A DNA stretch of 64,000 bases, taken from contig NZ_CP077769.1 of NCBI RefSeq assembly GCF_020386615.1, positions 7,303,501 to 7,367,500 on the forward strand. The letters run 5' to 3'. Below are positions 51,372-60,837 of this stretch, one piece after another; positions within the stretch are counted from its first letter, which is position 1; each line of letters opens with the position of its first letter. Source of the DNA: Chitinophaga pendula. GTDB lineage: Bacteria > Bacteroidota > Bacteroidia > Chitinophagales > Chitinophagaceae. A program made the position numbers and the translations under genes. Below the pieces are notes generated by a model. It was not told the origin of the DNA. It searched no databases and saw only the letters and a list, made by a program, of their open reading frames with translations.

Positions 51372-52367
51372 ATGAAGATGAAGAAAACATTACCAGCTCT
51401 TTTCCTATTGAGCTTGTTGGGTTTAAGCGCTTGTGTAAAGGAGGATGACTTACAAATGTCCGAATTCGACAATAACCGTATCAATCTGGTGGTCGCAGAT
51501 AATTTTAACCTCTCAATATTCAATGCAGTACTGCGTCGTAGCACCCTTGACAAAGTACTGCAACAGGGGATCGGTCCTTATACACTGTTGGCACCCTCTG
51601 ATCAAGCATTGGTTAGGGCCGGCTATAATAGCCGGCTGGCAGTACTGAGTGCCGATGCCACTACTATTGTCCGCATAGCTAATTATCATACACTCGATGG
51701 CCGGTACGAACTCAATAAGCTACCCTACCTGTTCAACCAGGAACTCCGTTCCCGGGGGGGCAAAATGTTCGCGACCCACTGGATCAAAGGCACCGATACC
51801 ATACTAACGATCAACGGCGCACGCGTAATAGCAGCCAACATCCCTGCTTCTAATGGAGTGGTACAGGTAGTCGACCAGGTGTTGACGCCTTATCTGCATG
51901 ACCGCCTGGGAAATGCAGTCGCCGCAGGAGATGATATTACCTTGTTCTCCCAGGCACTCAAAACATCCGGACTACTCGAGACGATCAACGGAGAAGGTCC
52001 CTTTACCATCTTCGCACCTAATAACGACGCGATGATCGCAAGAGGGTACACCACCGTACAGCAGATACTCGCAACAGATCCACAGGAACTGAAAGAGCTG
52101 GTCAGCTACCATATCGTTCGCGACAGAAGATTCATCTACGATTATATCCTCAGCACCGGTCCCTCCAATGCAACCAGGCAAGCCATGTTAAATGGTAATA
52201 GCGTGGATATCAAATTGCTGCCAGATCCTCAGGCGCCGGGTAGCTTCAATAGCATTTCCCTGAAAGGTATCGGTAATACCAACGAAACCCAATTAAGCAG
52301 ACGGGATATATTGACAGGTAATGGAGTACTGCATGTGATCAATGGTACACTGCGCACGACCCGATAG
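51372..52367 (+). CDS. Fasciclin (FAS1) domain lipoprotein 3
   Basis: 331 residues. Lipobox LLGLSAC (Cys at about 21), followed by VKEDD. Two complete FAS1 domains: about 40-180 (GPYTLLAPSDQALVRAGY, NGVVQVVDQVL) and about 190-330 (GPFTIFAPNNDAMIARGY, NGVLHVINGTL). It is the most canonical of the three FAS1 proteins. It starts one base after the stop of the previous gene, so translation is likely coupled. The Oar-like receptor starts 38 bases downstream. Confidence 0.92.
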   Translation: MKMKKTLPALFLLSLLGLSACVKEDDLQMSEFDNNRINLVVADNFNLSIFNAVLRRSTLDKVLQQGIGPYTLLAPSDQALVRAGYNSRLAVLSADATTIVRIANYHTLDGRYELNKLPYLFNQELRSRGGKMFATHWIKGTDTILTINGARVIAANIPASNGVVQVVDQVLTPYLHDRLGNAVAAGDDITLFSQALKTSGLLETINGEGPFTIFAPNNDAMIARGYTTVQQILATDPQELKELVSYHIVRDRRFIYDYILSTGPSNATRQAMLNGNSVDIKLLPDPQAPGSFNSISLKGIGNTNETQLSRRDILTGNGVLHVINGTLRTTR

Positions 52368-52405
52368 ATTCAACAAAAAGACTGAAAAAAGTAACTCATA
52401 AGATC

Positions 52406-55400
52406 ATGAAGAAATCAGCAACAAAGCTGGCGGCACTATGCAAAGTAGTAATACTGCATACCGCCGGTTGGAGCCTTTTTTGCGTGGCGATATTGCTCTC
52501 AGTTACCTGCTTAGGGCAGGAAACGACCGGCTCACTCAACGGTAAAGTAAAAGATTCCACCGGGACAGCCCTGCCTGGAGCCAGCATCGTGGCCGTACAT
52601 ACTGCCTCCGGCACCCGCTATTCAATTGCCACTGACAATAAAGGATGGTATTTCCTCAACAATATGCGTATCGGCAACGGTTATACCATTACCGTTTCTA
52701 TGATGGGAATGCAGACCGAAACCCGCGAAAACGTGGACATCCGCCTGGGTGGAACACAACAGCTGGATATCATATTATCACCGGCTAGCAGGCAATTAGG
52801 AGGAATAGTAGTAGCAGCTAGCAGCAGAAAAACCGGTCAGCGTGCCGATACTTATGGGGCAGGGAAGAATATAACCGCTGATCAACTACGCAATATGCCC
52901 AGTGCCAACAGAAGTATCACTGACATCACCCGTCTTACACCACAGGGTAGCCGTGATAATAGCTTCGGTGGCTCCAGCTTCCGCTATAACAACGTGACAA
53001 TTGATGGCGCCATCAACAACGACGCAATCGGATTTAGCCCTTCCCTCGGCGGACAAACCGGTACTTCCGGTATGGCTGGTAGTAGCACCCGTACCAATCC
53101 CATCTCCCTCGATGCTATCGAAGATATGCAGGTATACCTGGCTCCCTTTGATGTCAAGATCGGTAACTTCACCGGCGGCTCCATAAACGCCGTCACCCGC
53201 AGCGGTACCAACCATGTCAGCGGAGCAGTATACGGCTTCGGCCGCTTCGCCGCCCTCACCGGCAAGGACAATGTTGGTACTCTCGGGAAAATGAATACAC
53301 AATTCCACGACTACCAGGCAGGCTTCCGGTTAGGATTCCCCATCATCCGGAATAAACTCTTCTTCTTCTCCAATGAAGAGATCACCCGCCGCCAGGACCC
53401 CACCCAACTAACAATAGGCACAACAGAAACAGCTCATATACTATCCGTAACAGATGCCAATGCAATCAGCGAAACAGTGAAAAACCGCTACGGAAATATA
53501 TTTGATGCCGGTACCGCTGGCCTCTATGTGAACAACAGCGAGTCCAAGAAGTTTTTCAATCGCCTCGACTGGAATATCAATAATGACCACCAGCTCGCCA
53601 TCCGTAACAATACGATCCTCAGTAAAGCTACCCATATGGATCGCGATCAGCAAGACTTCCGCTTCGGCAGTATGGCATTCGAACAAACCAACAACCAGAC
53701 CAGCACCGTCGCGGAATTGAAAAGCCGCTTTAACAACCAGCTGTCCGGTAACCTCCTGGTAGGTTTCACGCAGGTCAACGACCGCCGTGACCCCCTCAGC
53801 GACCCCAGCCTGCCACAGGTACAGATCATAGGCCGTACGCCGGGTACAACTATTTACATCGGTACCGACCGGGAAGCCAGTATCTTCAACATGCGGCAAC
53901 GTACCTGGGAATTCACCGCTAACCTGAACTACACAAAAGGTGCACACAAATTGCTCCTGGGTACCCACAACGAATTATACAATATCCGCTATGGATTTGT
54001 AAACGCCTGGAATGGTCGCGTCGACTACCAAAGTATAGAAGACTTCCTCGGTAATAACCCCTACCGCGTAAGAGGTAGCTATAATTATAGCAACAACACC
54101 CGGGACTACATACTGGATCACCCGACAGCTACTTTCAATGTACATATGTACAGCCTGTACATGCAGGACGAGATCAGGCTCAGCGATAAATTACGTATTA
54201 CACCGGGTATACGTGCCGACCTGACCTACCTCCCGGATATGCCCCTACTGAGCGATAAGGTAAAGACCATATTCTCAGACCCTAATTTCGGTAATACCTA
54301 TACCTATATGCCATTAAACAGGATCTCCAATAAGTTCCTCAACAAAGTGCAATTGTCACCTCGCATAGGCTTCCGCTACGATGTATGGGGCAACGGTAGC
54401 CTCATACTGCGTGGGGGGGCCGGTCTGTTCACCGGACGCATCCCATTCGCATGGCTGGCCTATGCTTATTATAATACCGGCAACAGCTACGGTGCCTTCG
54501 ATCAGCGGGCAAATGATAAGCTGTTTGTACCTGGCAGCGATGCCATCAAACCTAACCCCAACGGGATAGGTGAATTCATCCGCCAGAATGGCGCAGTGAT
54601 CAATGATCCTAACAGTGGTAAAACACAAGTCGACCTGGTAGCCAATAACTTTGTCATGCCTCAGGTATTCCGTACCAGCCTTGGCGTAGACTATGAAACC
54701 ATTAATAGATGGAAATTCACCTTGGAGGGACTGTATACTAAAGTGGTTAGAGACGTGATGTTCCAGCAATTGAACACCAGCGATGATCCGCGTTATTATG
54801 GATACGATCTGCATCACCGGCAGCCAGTATACAGTGGCACCGTCGATAGCCGGTTTTCTAACATCTATCTGTTAAGCAATACTAACCAGGGATACCGGTA
54901 TAGTATCACCGGGTCCATCAGTAAAACGATCGTCGGCAAACTGAACGCCAGCCTCGCCTATACATTCGGTGAATCAAAAGATATCAGTAATGGGGTAAGG
55001 AACTCCATGGAAAGCAACTGGCAGCTCAACCAGTCACTGGTACCCAATAACCCTTCCCTAGCTTACAGCAACTTTGACGTACGGCACCGTATCGTCAGCA
55101 ACATCGCTTATACACACAGCTGGTCTAAAGCGGGAAAAACAAATGTATCCTTATTCCTTAGTGCACAGTCAGGGAGCCCTTTTACTTATGGCGTTGTCAA
55201 CAACAGTATCCAGGGGCTGCCGCAACAAGTGTCACTGGCATACATCCCCAAACGCGAAGAAGCCATACGTTTCTTTAAAGACGTGGATAACCTGACGGCA
55301 CAGCAACAGGCAGACGCTTTCAATAAATTTATCGACAATAATAAATACCTCAGTAGCAGAAGAGGAGACTTCACAGAGCGTAATATGGGACGTACCCCCT

Positions 55401-55711
55401 GGAATGTACAGGCCGATCTGCAGCTTTCACATGATATCTTCCTGGGCGGCACCAGGAATCGGTTCATTACCATTTCGGTGAATGTGATCAACTTGACCAA
55501 CCTGTTGAATAAAAAGTGGGGTATCCAGTATTTCTCACCGAATACTTTCAATAGTACCGCCAGCGTAGGGCTAACACCCGCACTGTTCCCTCCAATGGAA
55601 AATGCGGGAGGCTATCCGGTATATTCATTCAAAGAGCCGGGTAATCCATATAGCATCGATTATTTCGGCTCACGCACACAAATGCAGCTGGGGGTTCGGT
55701 ACACATTCTAA
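52406..55711 (+). CDS. Oar-like TonB-dependent receptor
   Basis: 1101 residues. Signal segment about 15-38 (AGWSLFCVAILLSVTCLGQ). A carboxypeptidase-regulatory-like domain (about 42-125: GSLNGKVKDSTGTALPGASI, then NMRIGNGYTITVSMMGMQ). Oar-type plug with NITADQLRNMPSANRSITDI, SFRYNNVTIDGAINNDAIGF and GGSINAVTRSGTNHVSGAVY, then a large barrel ending QMQLGVRYTF. Oar-like proteins in Myxococcus and Bacteroidetes are linked to export, adhesion and development rather than to iron. It has no STN domain. Placed inside the FAS1 operon it could export or anchor the FAS1 lipoproteins or a shared ligand. This is an inference. Confidence 0.92.
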   Translation: MKKSATKLAALCKVVILHTAGWSLFCVAILLSVTCLGQETTGSLNGKVKDSTGTALPGASIVAVHTASGTRYSIATDNKGWYFLNNMRIGNGYTITVSMMGMQTETRENVDIRLGGTQQLDIILSPASRQLGGIVVAASSRKTGQRADTYGAGKNITADQLRNMPSANRSITDITRLTPQGSRDNSFGGSSFRYNNVTIDGAINNDAIGFSPSLGGQTGTSGMAGSSTRTNPISLDAIEDMQVYLAPFDVKIGNFTGGSINAVTRSGTNHVSGAVYGFGRFAALTGKDNVGTLGKMNTQFHDYQAGFRLGFPIIRNKLFFFSNEEITRRQDPTQLTIGTTETAHILSVTDANAISETVKNRYGNIFDAGTAGLYVNNSESKKFFNRLDWNINNDHQLAIRNNTILSKATHMDRDQQDFRFGSMAFEQTNNQTSTVAELKSRFNNQLSGNLLVGFTQVNDRRDPLSDPSLPQVQIIGRTPGTTIYIGTDREASIFNMRQRTWEFTANLNYTKGAHKLLLGTHNELYNIRYGFVNAWNGRVDYQSIEDFLGNNPYRVRGSYNYSNNTRDYILDHPTATFNVHMYSLYMQDEIRLSDKLRITPGIRADLTYLPDMPLLSDKVKTIFSDPNFGNTYTYMPLNRISNKFLNKVQLSPRIGFRYDVWGNGSLILRGGAGLFTGRIPFAWLAYAYYNTGNSYGAFDQRANDKLFVPGSDAIKPNPNGIGEFIRQNGAVINDPNSGKTQVDLVANNFVMPQVFRTSLGVDYETINRWKFTLEGLYTKVVRDVMFQQLNTSDDPRYYGYDLHHRQPVYSGTVDSRFSNIYLLSNTNQGYRYSITGSISKTIVGKLNASLAYTFGESKDISNGVRNSMESNWQLNQSLVPNNPSLAYSNFDVRHRIVSNIAYTHSWSKAGKTNVSLFLSAQSGSPFTYGVVNNSIQGLPQQVSLAYIPKREEAIRFFKDVDNLTAQQQADAFNKFIDNNKYLSSRRGDFTERNMGRTPWNVQADLQLSHDIFLGGTRNRFITISVNVINLTNLLNKKWGIQYFSPNTFNSTASVGLTPALFPPMENAGGYPVYSFKEPGNPYSIDYFGSRTQMQLGVRYTF

Positions 55712-55738
55712 TATTTAAACGGAGCATATAATACACAT

Positions 55739-57904
55739 ATGAAAGCATATAATAAATGGCTACTATCATTCAACATCTTGATGGTATCAATGATTGTATT
55801 GACCACTAGCGGGTGTAAAAAGAATGATAAAGAGCTGCAAGTACCTGTGCAGATAAAAACATACTATCCGAATAGTGGTCAGGCAGGGACCTTGGTGACC
55901 ATTGAAGGAGAAGCCCTTGTGCCAGATATCCGGCAATATAAAGCCTTGGTAGGTAACGTAGAGGCAGAAGTAATAAGCGCTACAGATAAGTCGGTCGTTC
56001 TGAGAATGCCGGCAAAGGGGGAGACAGGTGCCCTTGCCCTTACAGTGCATGATAAGAAATATGAAATAGGTCAATATACCTATCAGGCACTATCGATCAC
56101 CCGCATATTCCCCAACAATGGTACCATCGGTTCACAGATCCGCATTATCGGTACCGGATTTAGCAGCACTAAAGGACCGGCAGCCGTAACGATCAACAGC
56201 AAAAGTGCACTGATCGTAAGCGCGACGGATACGTTGATAGTAGCCGAAGTACCAGGTGATGCCAGCTCTGGTGCTGTGATGGTAAAAGTGAACGACATGG
56301 AAGTAAGAGGGCAGGACTTCAGATTCCAACAGATCACCAGTATTAAACCCTTAACTGGTGGACCCAACACCCGGATCACAATCAAAGGAATTGGCTTTGA
56401 AACAGTAGCTACTAATAATGTAGTGGATATCAATGGTAAAACAGCGACAGTTGTTGCCGCAACGGACGCCGAGCTGGTAGTATTGGCCCCCGCAAATGTA
56501 GCTACGGGAGCACTAATCGTTAGTATCAACGGGCAGAAAATACAGGGACCTGAATTCACGGTAGTAGGGAAACCAGTAATTACTGTAGTATCCCCATTGA
56601 GCGGACCGCAGGGAACCCTGATGACCATCAGCGGTGATATTTTCAGCACTATCTTAGATGAAAACAAAGTCTTTATCAATAACGTGGAAGTACCTGTGCA
56701 GTCAGCTACGAAAACAAAATTGACATTAAAACTTCCGGGCGGCACCGGCTCAGGACTGGTAAAAATAGCCGTGAACGACCAGATCACAGAAGGACCACAA
56801 TTCAAAGACCAGACACTAGGAATACTTGCTTTCACGCCTGATAATGGCCTCGAAGGTACCACAGTAACTATTACCGGTGTCGGATTCAGCGCCGTACCGG
56901 CAGAAAATCTGGTCTATTTCAATGGCATACCGGCTACTGTAACCGCAGCAACGACTACAACCTTGGAAGTAACCGCACCAGCAACATTGAGTACCGGTGC
57001 GATAAAAGTGGTAGTACATGGGGCAGAGGCAATAGGTCCCATACATTTCAGACGGGCAGGCGTGATCACTTTGGCCGGTGGGCCTGGCAGCAGTGAGCTG
57101 AGTAATAATCTTTTCGCGCTAGCAATTGATAGCCGCGGAAATATCTATGTTACTGACAAAGGGGCCAAGCGTGTGAAAGTGATCGCACCAAATGGCACTA
57201 TAAATACATTACAGATAAATGGTGCAGATGTAGTATTGGCAAATCCTACAGGTATTGCCATTGACAGAAATGATAATATTTACATAGGCGATCTGGGCAC
57301 CAGCCAGATATGGAAAATAACGCCTAGCGGGCAAAAAATATCATACGTCAGCGGCTTCCCACCGGGACAAATGACCATAAGCGCTACAGGCATACTTTAT
57401 TCAAATGTAGAAACGTTTAGCGGAGGAATAAATAAGGTAGACATCAACGGCAGCTACCTGAAATTGTCTGGACCCTCGTGGCCGATGGCTCGCCCCGCTT
57501 TAGATGCCGATGGTAATTTGTATTATTCCGATCAGTTCAATGAATCCAATAACGGATTGATTAGACTGCCAGTCGTCGGATTTGCAAGAAGTTTTGTCGG
57601 CCAGCCGAATGCAGGAATGACGGATGGGGTAGGTCAGAATGCCCAATTCAATACAATCAAGAGTATCGTATTGAATAAGTCGAAGGAACTGCTGGTCGCC
57701 GATGCAGGTAACATGGCCATCCGTATCGTAGATAGCAATACAGCTACCGTATCAACGTTGGCCAGATTTACGAATGGCTATGCAGATGGTACGCTGTCCA
57801 ATGCAATGTTTAAAGAAATAAAAGATATAGCAGTAGGGAAAGATGGTAGTATTTATGTACTGGATAGTGATAACCAGGCGGTAAGAAAGATATTCCTACA
57901 GTAG
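55739..57904 (+). CDS. TIG/IPT and NHL-repeat lipoprotein
   Basis: 721 residues. Lipobox VLTTSGC (Cys at about 26). About five IPT/TIG immunoglobulin-like domains at about 35-435 (ITRIFPNNGTIGSQIRIIGT, ITSIKPLTGGPNTRITIKG, LAFTPDNGLEGTTVTITGVG). Then an NHL beta-propeller at about 445-720 with repeats such as ALAIDSRGNIYVTDKGAKRV, GIAIDRNDNIYIGDLGTSQI and DIAVGKDGSIYVLDSDNQAV. TIG/NHL lipoproteins stand beside SusCD pairs in many glycan loci and act as surface glycan-binding proteins. It is the last gene of the operon, followed by a strong terminator. Confidence 0.93.
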   Translation: MKAYNKWLLSFNILMVSMIVLTTSGCKKNDKELQVPVQIKTYYPNSGQAGTLVTIEGEALVPDIRQYKALVGNVEAEVISATDKSVVLRMPAKGETGALALTVHDKKYEIGQYTYQALSITRIFPNNGTIGSQIRIIGTGFSSTKGPAAVTINSKSALIVSATDTLIVAEVPGDASSGAVMVKVNDMEVRGQDFRFQQITSIKPLTGGPNTRITIKGIGFETVATNNVVDINGKTATVVAATDAELVVLAPANVATGALIVSINGQKIQGPEFTVVGKPVITVVSPLSGPQGTLMTISGDIFSTILDENKVFINNVEVPVQSATKTKLTLKLPGGTGSGLVKIAVNDQITEGPQFKDQTLGILAFTPDNGLEGTTVTITGVGFSAVPAENLVYFNGIPATVTAATTTTLEVTAPATLSTGAIKVVVHGAEAIGPIHFRRAGVITLAGGPGSSELSNNLFALAIDSRGNIYVTDKGAKRVKVIAPNGTINTLQINGADVVLANPTGIAIDRNDNIYIGDLGTSQIWKITPSGQKISYVSGFPPGQMTISATGILYSNVETFSGGINKVDINGSYLKLSGPSWPMARPALDADGNLYYSDQFNESNNGLIRLPVVGFARSFVGQPNAGMTDGVGQNAQFNTIKSIVLNKSKELLVADAGNMAIRIVDSNTATVSTLARFTNGYADGTLSNAMFKEIKDIAVGKDGSIYVLDSDNQAVRKIFLQ

Positions 57905-57929
57905 AGGTCTGCGTGCAGGCCTTCGCTTT

Positions 57930-57964
57930 GCCCACCTGCCCATACAGGCAGGTGGGCTTTTTTA
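57930..57964 (+). terminator. Strong rho-independent terminator of the FAS1/TonB operon
   Basis: Perfect 11-bp GC-rich stem (57930-57940 with 57947-57957), 6-base loop, then seven T's. It is 26 bases after the TIG/NHL stop and 9 bases before the end of the convergent M16 gene. Confidence 0.88.
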
Positions 57965-57972
57965 TGAATGTT

Positions 57973-60777
57973 TTATTTCTTCTCTGGCAGTGCTACAAAT
58001 CGTATGCAGTTTTCTCCGCTCAGGTATTTTTTAGCAGCAATACTGATGGCGTTACCCGTCAGCTTACTTAAACGCTTTTCAATATCCGGCAAAGGCTTCA
58101 ACGCCTCTTTTCGTTCTACCTTACCTGCAATATATTGTAGCCAGAATTCGTTGCTCTCGACCTGCAGGTCAAATTGTTGGCGCAATCCCGCTTTATACTT
58201 CTGTAATTCATCCTGGGTAGCTCCACTTTTCTGCAGATCCGCTATGTCCTCTTGTACCAGCCCGACCAGGTGCTCCACATGTTCGGGGGCACAGCCGAAT
58301 GAAACGTTAACAGAAAAACGCTGATCCGGTTCACGGGTCATACCTCCCTGGACGGAGGGGGTATATACTTCACCAGCCTTCTCCCTCAGACTTGTTAATA
58401 ACCGGTATTGCAGTATCTCGGATAGTGCTTCCAGTTGTAGCCCTTCTTCTTCACTATACCTACAGTCGCCATTGTAGACCAGTAATACCGTTGCTTTATT
58501 ATCCTGTCCTTTTTCAACAGTTTTGATCAACTTACCTTTAGGTACAGTGGTATGTATAATGACAGGTTTTTCGTGGCGATTGAGTGCCGGCAATGCCCCT
58601 AGATAACGTTCCAGTAATGGTGCAATACTATCAGTATGAAAGTTGCCGACAAACACAAAGTTTGCATCTGCTGCATCCGCAAACCGGTCCTTATAGATAT
58701 CAAATGCTTTTTCCAGGTACACGCTATCCAGCCTTTCCTGGGTTATAGGACTGAGACGGTAGTGATAATTGCTCAAGACATTGTTAACAGTATCCCGGAA
58801 CACATTTCCCGGGTCATCATATTTGTTCCTGATCTGCTCGCGGGAACGGGCAACCGCATTTTCAAACAACACAGTATCTTTACGTGGAGCTGTATAACGG
58901 AGGTAGATCAATTGTAAGGCCGTTTCCAGGTCATCGCTGCTACATCCGCCATTGATACCCTGACTACGCCCGCCAATGTAAGCGCCCACCGCAGCAGCTT
59001 TCCCATTCAATAGCTTCGATAATTGCACTGGAGAAAAGCCAGCAAGCCCACTCCCCCCGATAATCCCTATTGTATTAGACGCAGTAGGATAGTCTTCATT
59101 AGAATACTTATTGATACCCCCCGGAGCAAATGAAACAAACTGTATCTGATCATTTTTATAAGTAGTAGGTTTTAACCATACCTTCACACCGTTACTGAGG
59201 GTAAGTGCTTGGACACCAATTGCAGGAATATGCTTACGGGAAACGATCTTACCTCCCTCAGGTAACTGCTTCAATAAAACATCATTGGCTGTCGTATCTT
59301 TATACCGATCCAGAGGTGCCGATTTAACTTTCGCCAGCCATGTTTCTATGGTCCCGGCATCCGGAAGTGTGGTTTTTTCCTTTTCCGGGGCAACAACGAA
59401 AATATCCCGGTTGGTTTCACAGATGTACTGATTAGCGAAGGTTTTAATATCCTCTGCTGTAATACCTGGTAGTACCTCTTTTGTAAAGTTGTATTCCCAC
59501 TCAAATCCCGGTGAGGCAGATTCATGAAGGAATAACTGCTGGTATTCTGAAACATAACTGCTGGAAGGTGTTTTGCTAACTTCCCGGTGGGCATTATCCA
59601 GGCCCTTCATATGAGCTGTTTTAGCCCGCTCGAGTTCTGCCTGTGTAAAACCATAACGTTTCACCTGTTCGATCTGTGACCATGCTATCGCAAATGCCTC
59701 CTGCAATTTACCAGGCTTAGCGGAAACGGAGAAGGTGAATTGCTCCAGGCCTCCGATCAGATTCCCAATACCAGCTTTCACACCCAGGAACGGAGGGTTA
59801 GATTGCTGGCTTAATTCACTGAGGCGATAGGAAAGCAATTGGTTAAACAGACCTCGTTTAATAGCATTCAGATAGTCCGTAGTGGTCTTCATCTCAGTAC
59901 CTGGATGTTTGACCAGTATTTCCAACTCCGTGGTAGTCACCTCAGGATCAGTGAGCAACAGGAATTGATTCTTCCCGGTCAATGCTATCTTATAATCGGG
60001 CCTTGGCCGCTCCTTGGAAGGATTTTTCAGGTCAGCAAATTGTTTGAGTATTTGTTTTTCAACTTGGTTAACGTCTATATCTCCTACTACAATAAGGGCC
60101 TGGAGGTTGGGTCGGTACCAGTCACGGTAGAAACGGCGTATCGTCTCAGCCGGAAAATTTATAAGTATACTGTCAGTACCTATTGGCAAACGATAAGTAT
60201 ACCGGGAGTTATTCATTACTACAGGCATTGTTTTGTCCTGTAATCTTTTGCCTACTCCTTCTCTTAATCTCTTCTCCTCCAGTATTACGCCCCTTTCTTT
60301 ATTGATGTCATCCGTCTCCAATAAGGCTCCCTGTGCCCAATCCCGCATGATATCCAGGCCACGGCTTACCAGAGCAGGATTGTCCGTCGGAATGGGTAGC
60401 TGATAGACAGTTTCATCATAGGAGGTGTAGGCATTCAGATCAGCGCCGAACCTTACCCCTACCTTTTGCAGGTAATCAATCAGCTCATTTTTGGGGAAGT
60501 GATGCGTACCGTTGAAATTCATATGCTCCATGAAATGAGCCAATCCCAGCTGGTCGTCATCTTCCAGGATTGAACCTACCTTGTTCACCAGGTAGAAAAG
60601 CGCTCTTTTTGAAGGTTCCGTATTCTTGCGGATATAATAAGTAAAACCATTCGGTAGCTTACCCGTTCTTACGGCAGTATCCAAAGGAATAAGCTGATTT
60701 TGTTGCTGGGCTTTTGCAGCTTGGATCCCTGCTGACAGAAATAGCAGGCCGGCTGTAGCCCAATGACGGTAGTGCAT
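57973..60777 (-). CDS. M16-family zinc metallopeptidase (pitrilysin-like)
   Basis: 934 residues, the usual two-lobed length. Signal peptide MHYRHWATAGLLFLSAGIQA. The zinc motif HxxEH is LAHFMEHMNFNGTHHF (about residues 82-87), and the distal Glu is in the EEKRLREGVGK helix. The C-terminal lobe carries the R/Y-type substrate-binding region (SSDDLETALQLIYLRYT, GFAGFSPVQL-type text). Periplasmic or outer-membrane peptidase, probably degrading peptides. It is monocistronic. A recurrent role in Bacteroidetes is clearing signal peptides or small proteins; no specific substrate is suggested here. Confidence 0.93.
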   Translation of the reverse strand: MHYRHWATAGLLFLSAGIQAAKAQQQNQLIPLDTAVRTGKLPNGFTYYIRKNTEPSKRALFYLVNKVGSILEDDDQLGLAHFMEHMNFNGTHHFPKNELIDYLQKVGVRFGADLNAYTSYDETVYQLPIPTDNPALVSRGLDIMRDWAQGALLETDDINKERGVILEEKRLREGVGKRLQDKTMPVVMNNSRYTYRLPIGTDSILINFPAETIRRFYRDWYRPNLQALIVVGDIDVNQVEKQILKQFADLKNPSKERPRPDYKIALTGKNQFLLLTDPEVTTTELEILVKHPGTEMKTTTDYLNAIKRGLFNQLLSYRLSELSQQSNPPFLGVKAGIGNLIGGLEQFTFSVSAKPGKLQEAFAIAWSQIEQVKRYGFTQAELERAKTAHMKGLDNAHREVSKTPSSSYVSEYQQLFLHESASPGFEWEYNFTKEVLPGITAEDIKTFANQYICETNRDIFVVAPEKEKTTLPDAGTIETWLAKVKSAPLDRYKDTTANDVLLKQLPEGGKIVSRKHIPAIGVQALTLSNGVKVWLKPTTYKNDQIQFVSFAPGGINKYSNEDYPTASNTIGIIGGSGLAGFSPVQLSKLLNGKAAAVGAYIGGRSQGINGGCSSDDLETALQLIYLRYTAPRKDTVLFENAVARSREQIRNKYDDPGNVFRDTVNNVLSNYHYRLSPITQERLDSVYLEKAFDIYKDRFADAADANFVFVGNFHTDSIAPLLERYLGALPALNRHEKPVIIHTTVPKGKLIKTVEKGQDNKATVLLVYNGDCRYSEEEGLQLEALSEILQYRLLTSLREKAGEVYTPSVQGGMTREPDQRFSVNVSFGCAPEHVEHLVGLVQEDIADLQKSGATQDELQKYKAGLRQQFDLQVESNEFWLQYIAGKVERKEALKPLPDIEKRLSKLTGNAISIAAKKYLSGENCIRFVALPEKK

Positions 60778-60837
60778 AGTTAGTTTCTTTATTGTTGTAA
60801 TAAATAAGCAGTATAGTAGAACGTGGAGTTAAAAAGA

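Noticed and set aside
40558..57904. Annotation of the locus as a classical polysaccharide-utilisation locus
   Set aside because: There is no SusD homologue and no glycosidase, lyase or sulfatase in the unit; only the regulatory part and the TIG/NHL protein resemble one.
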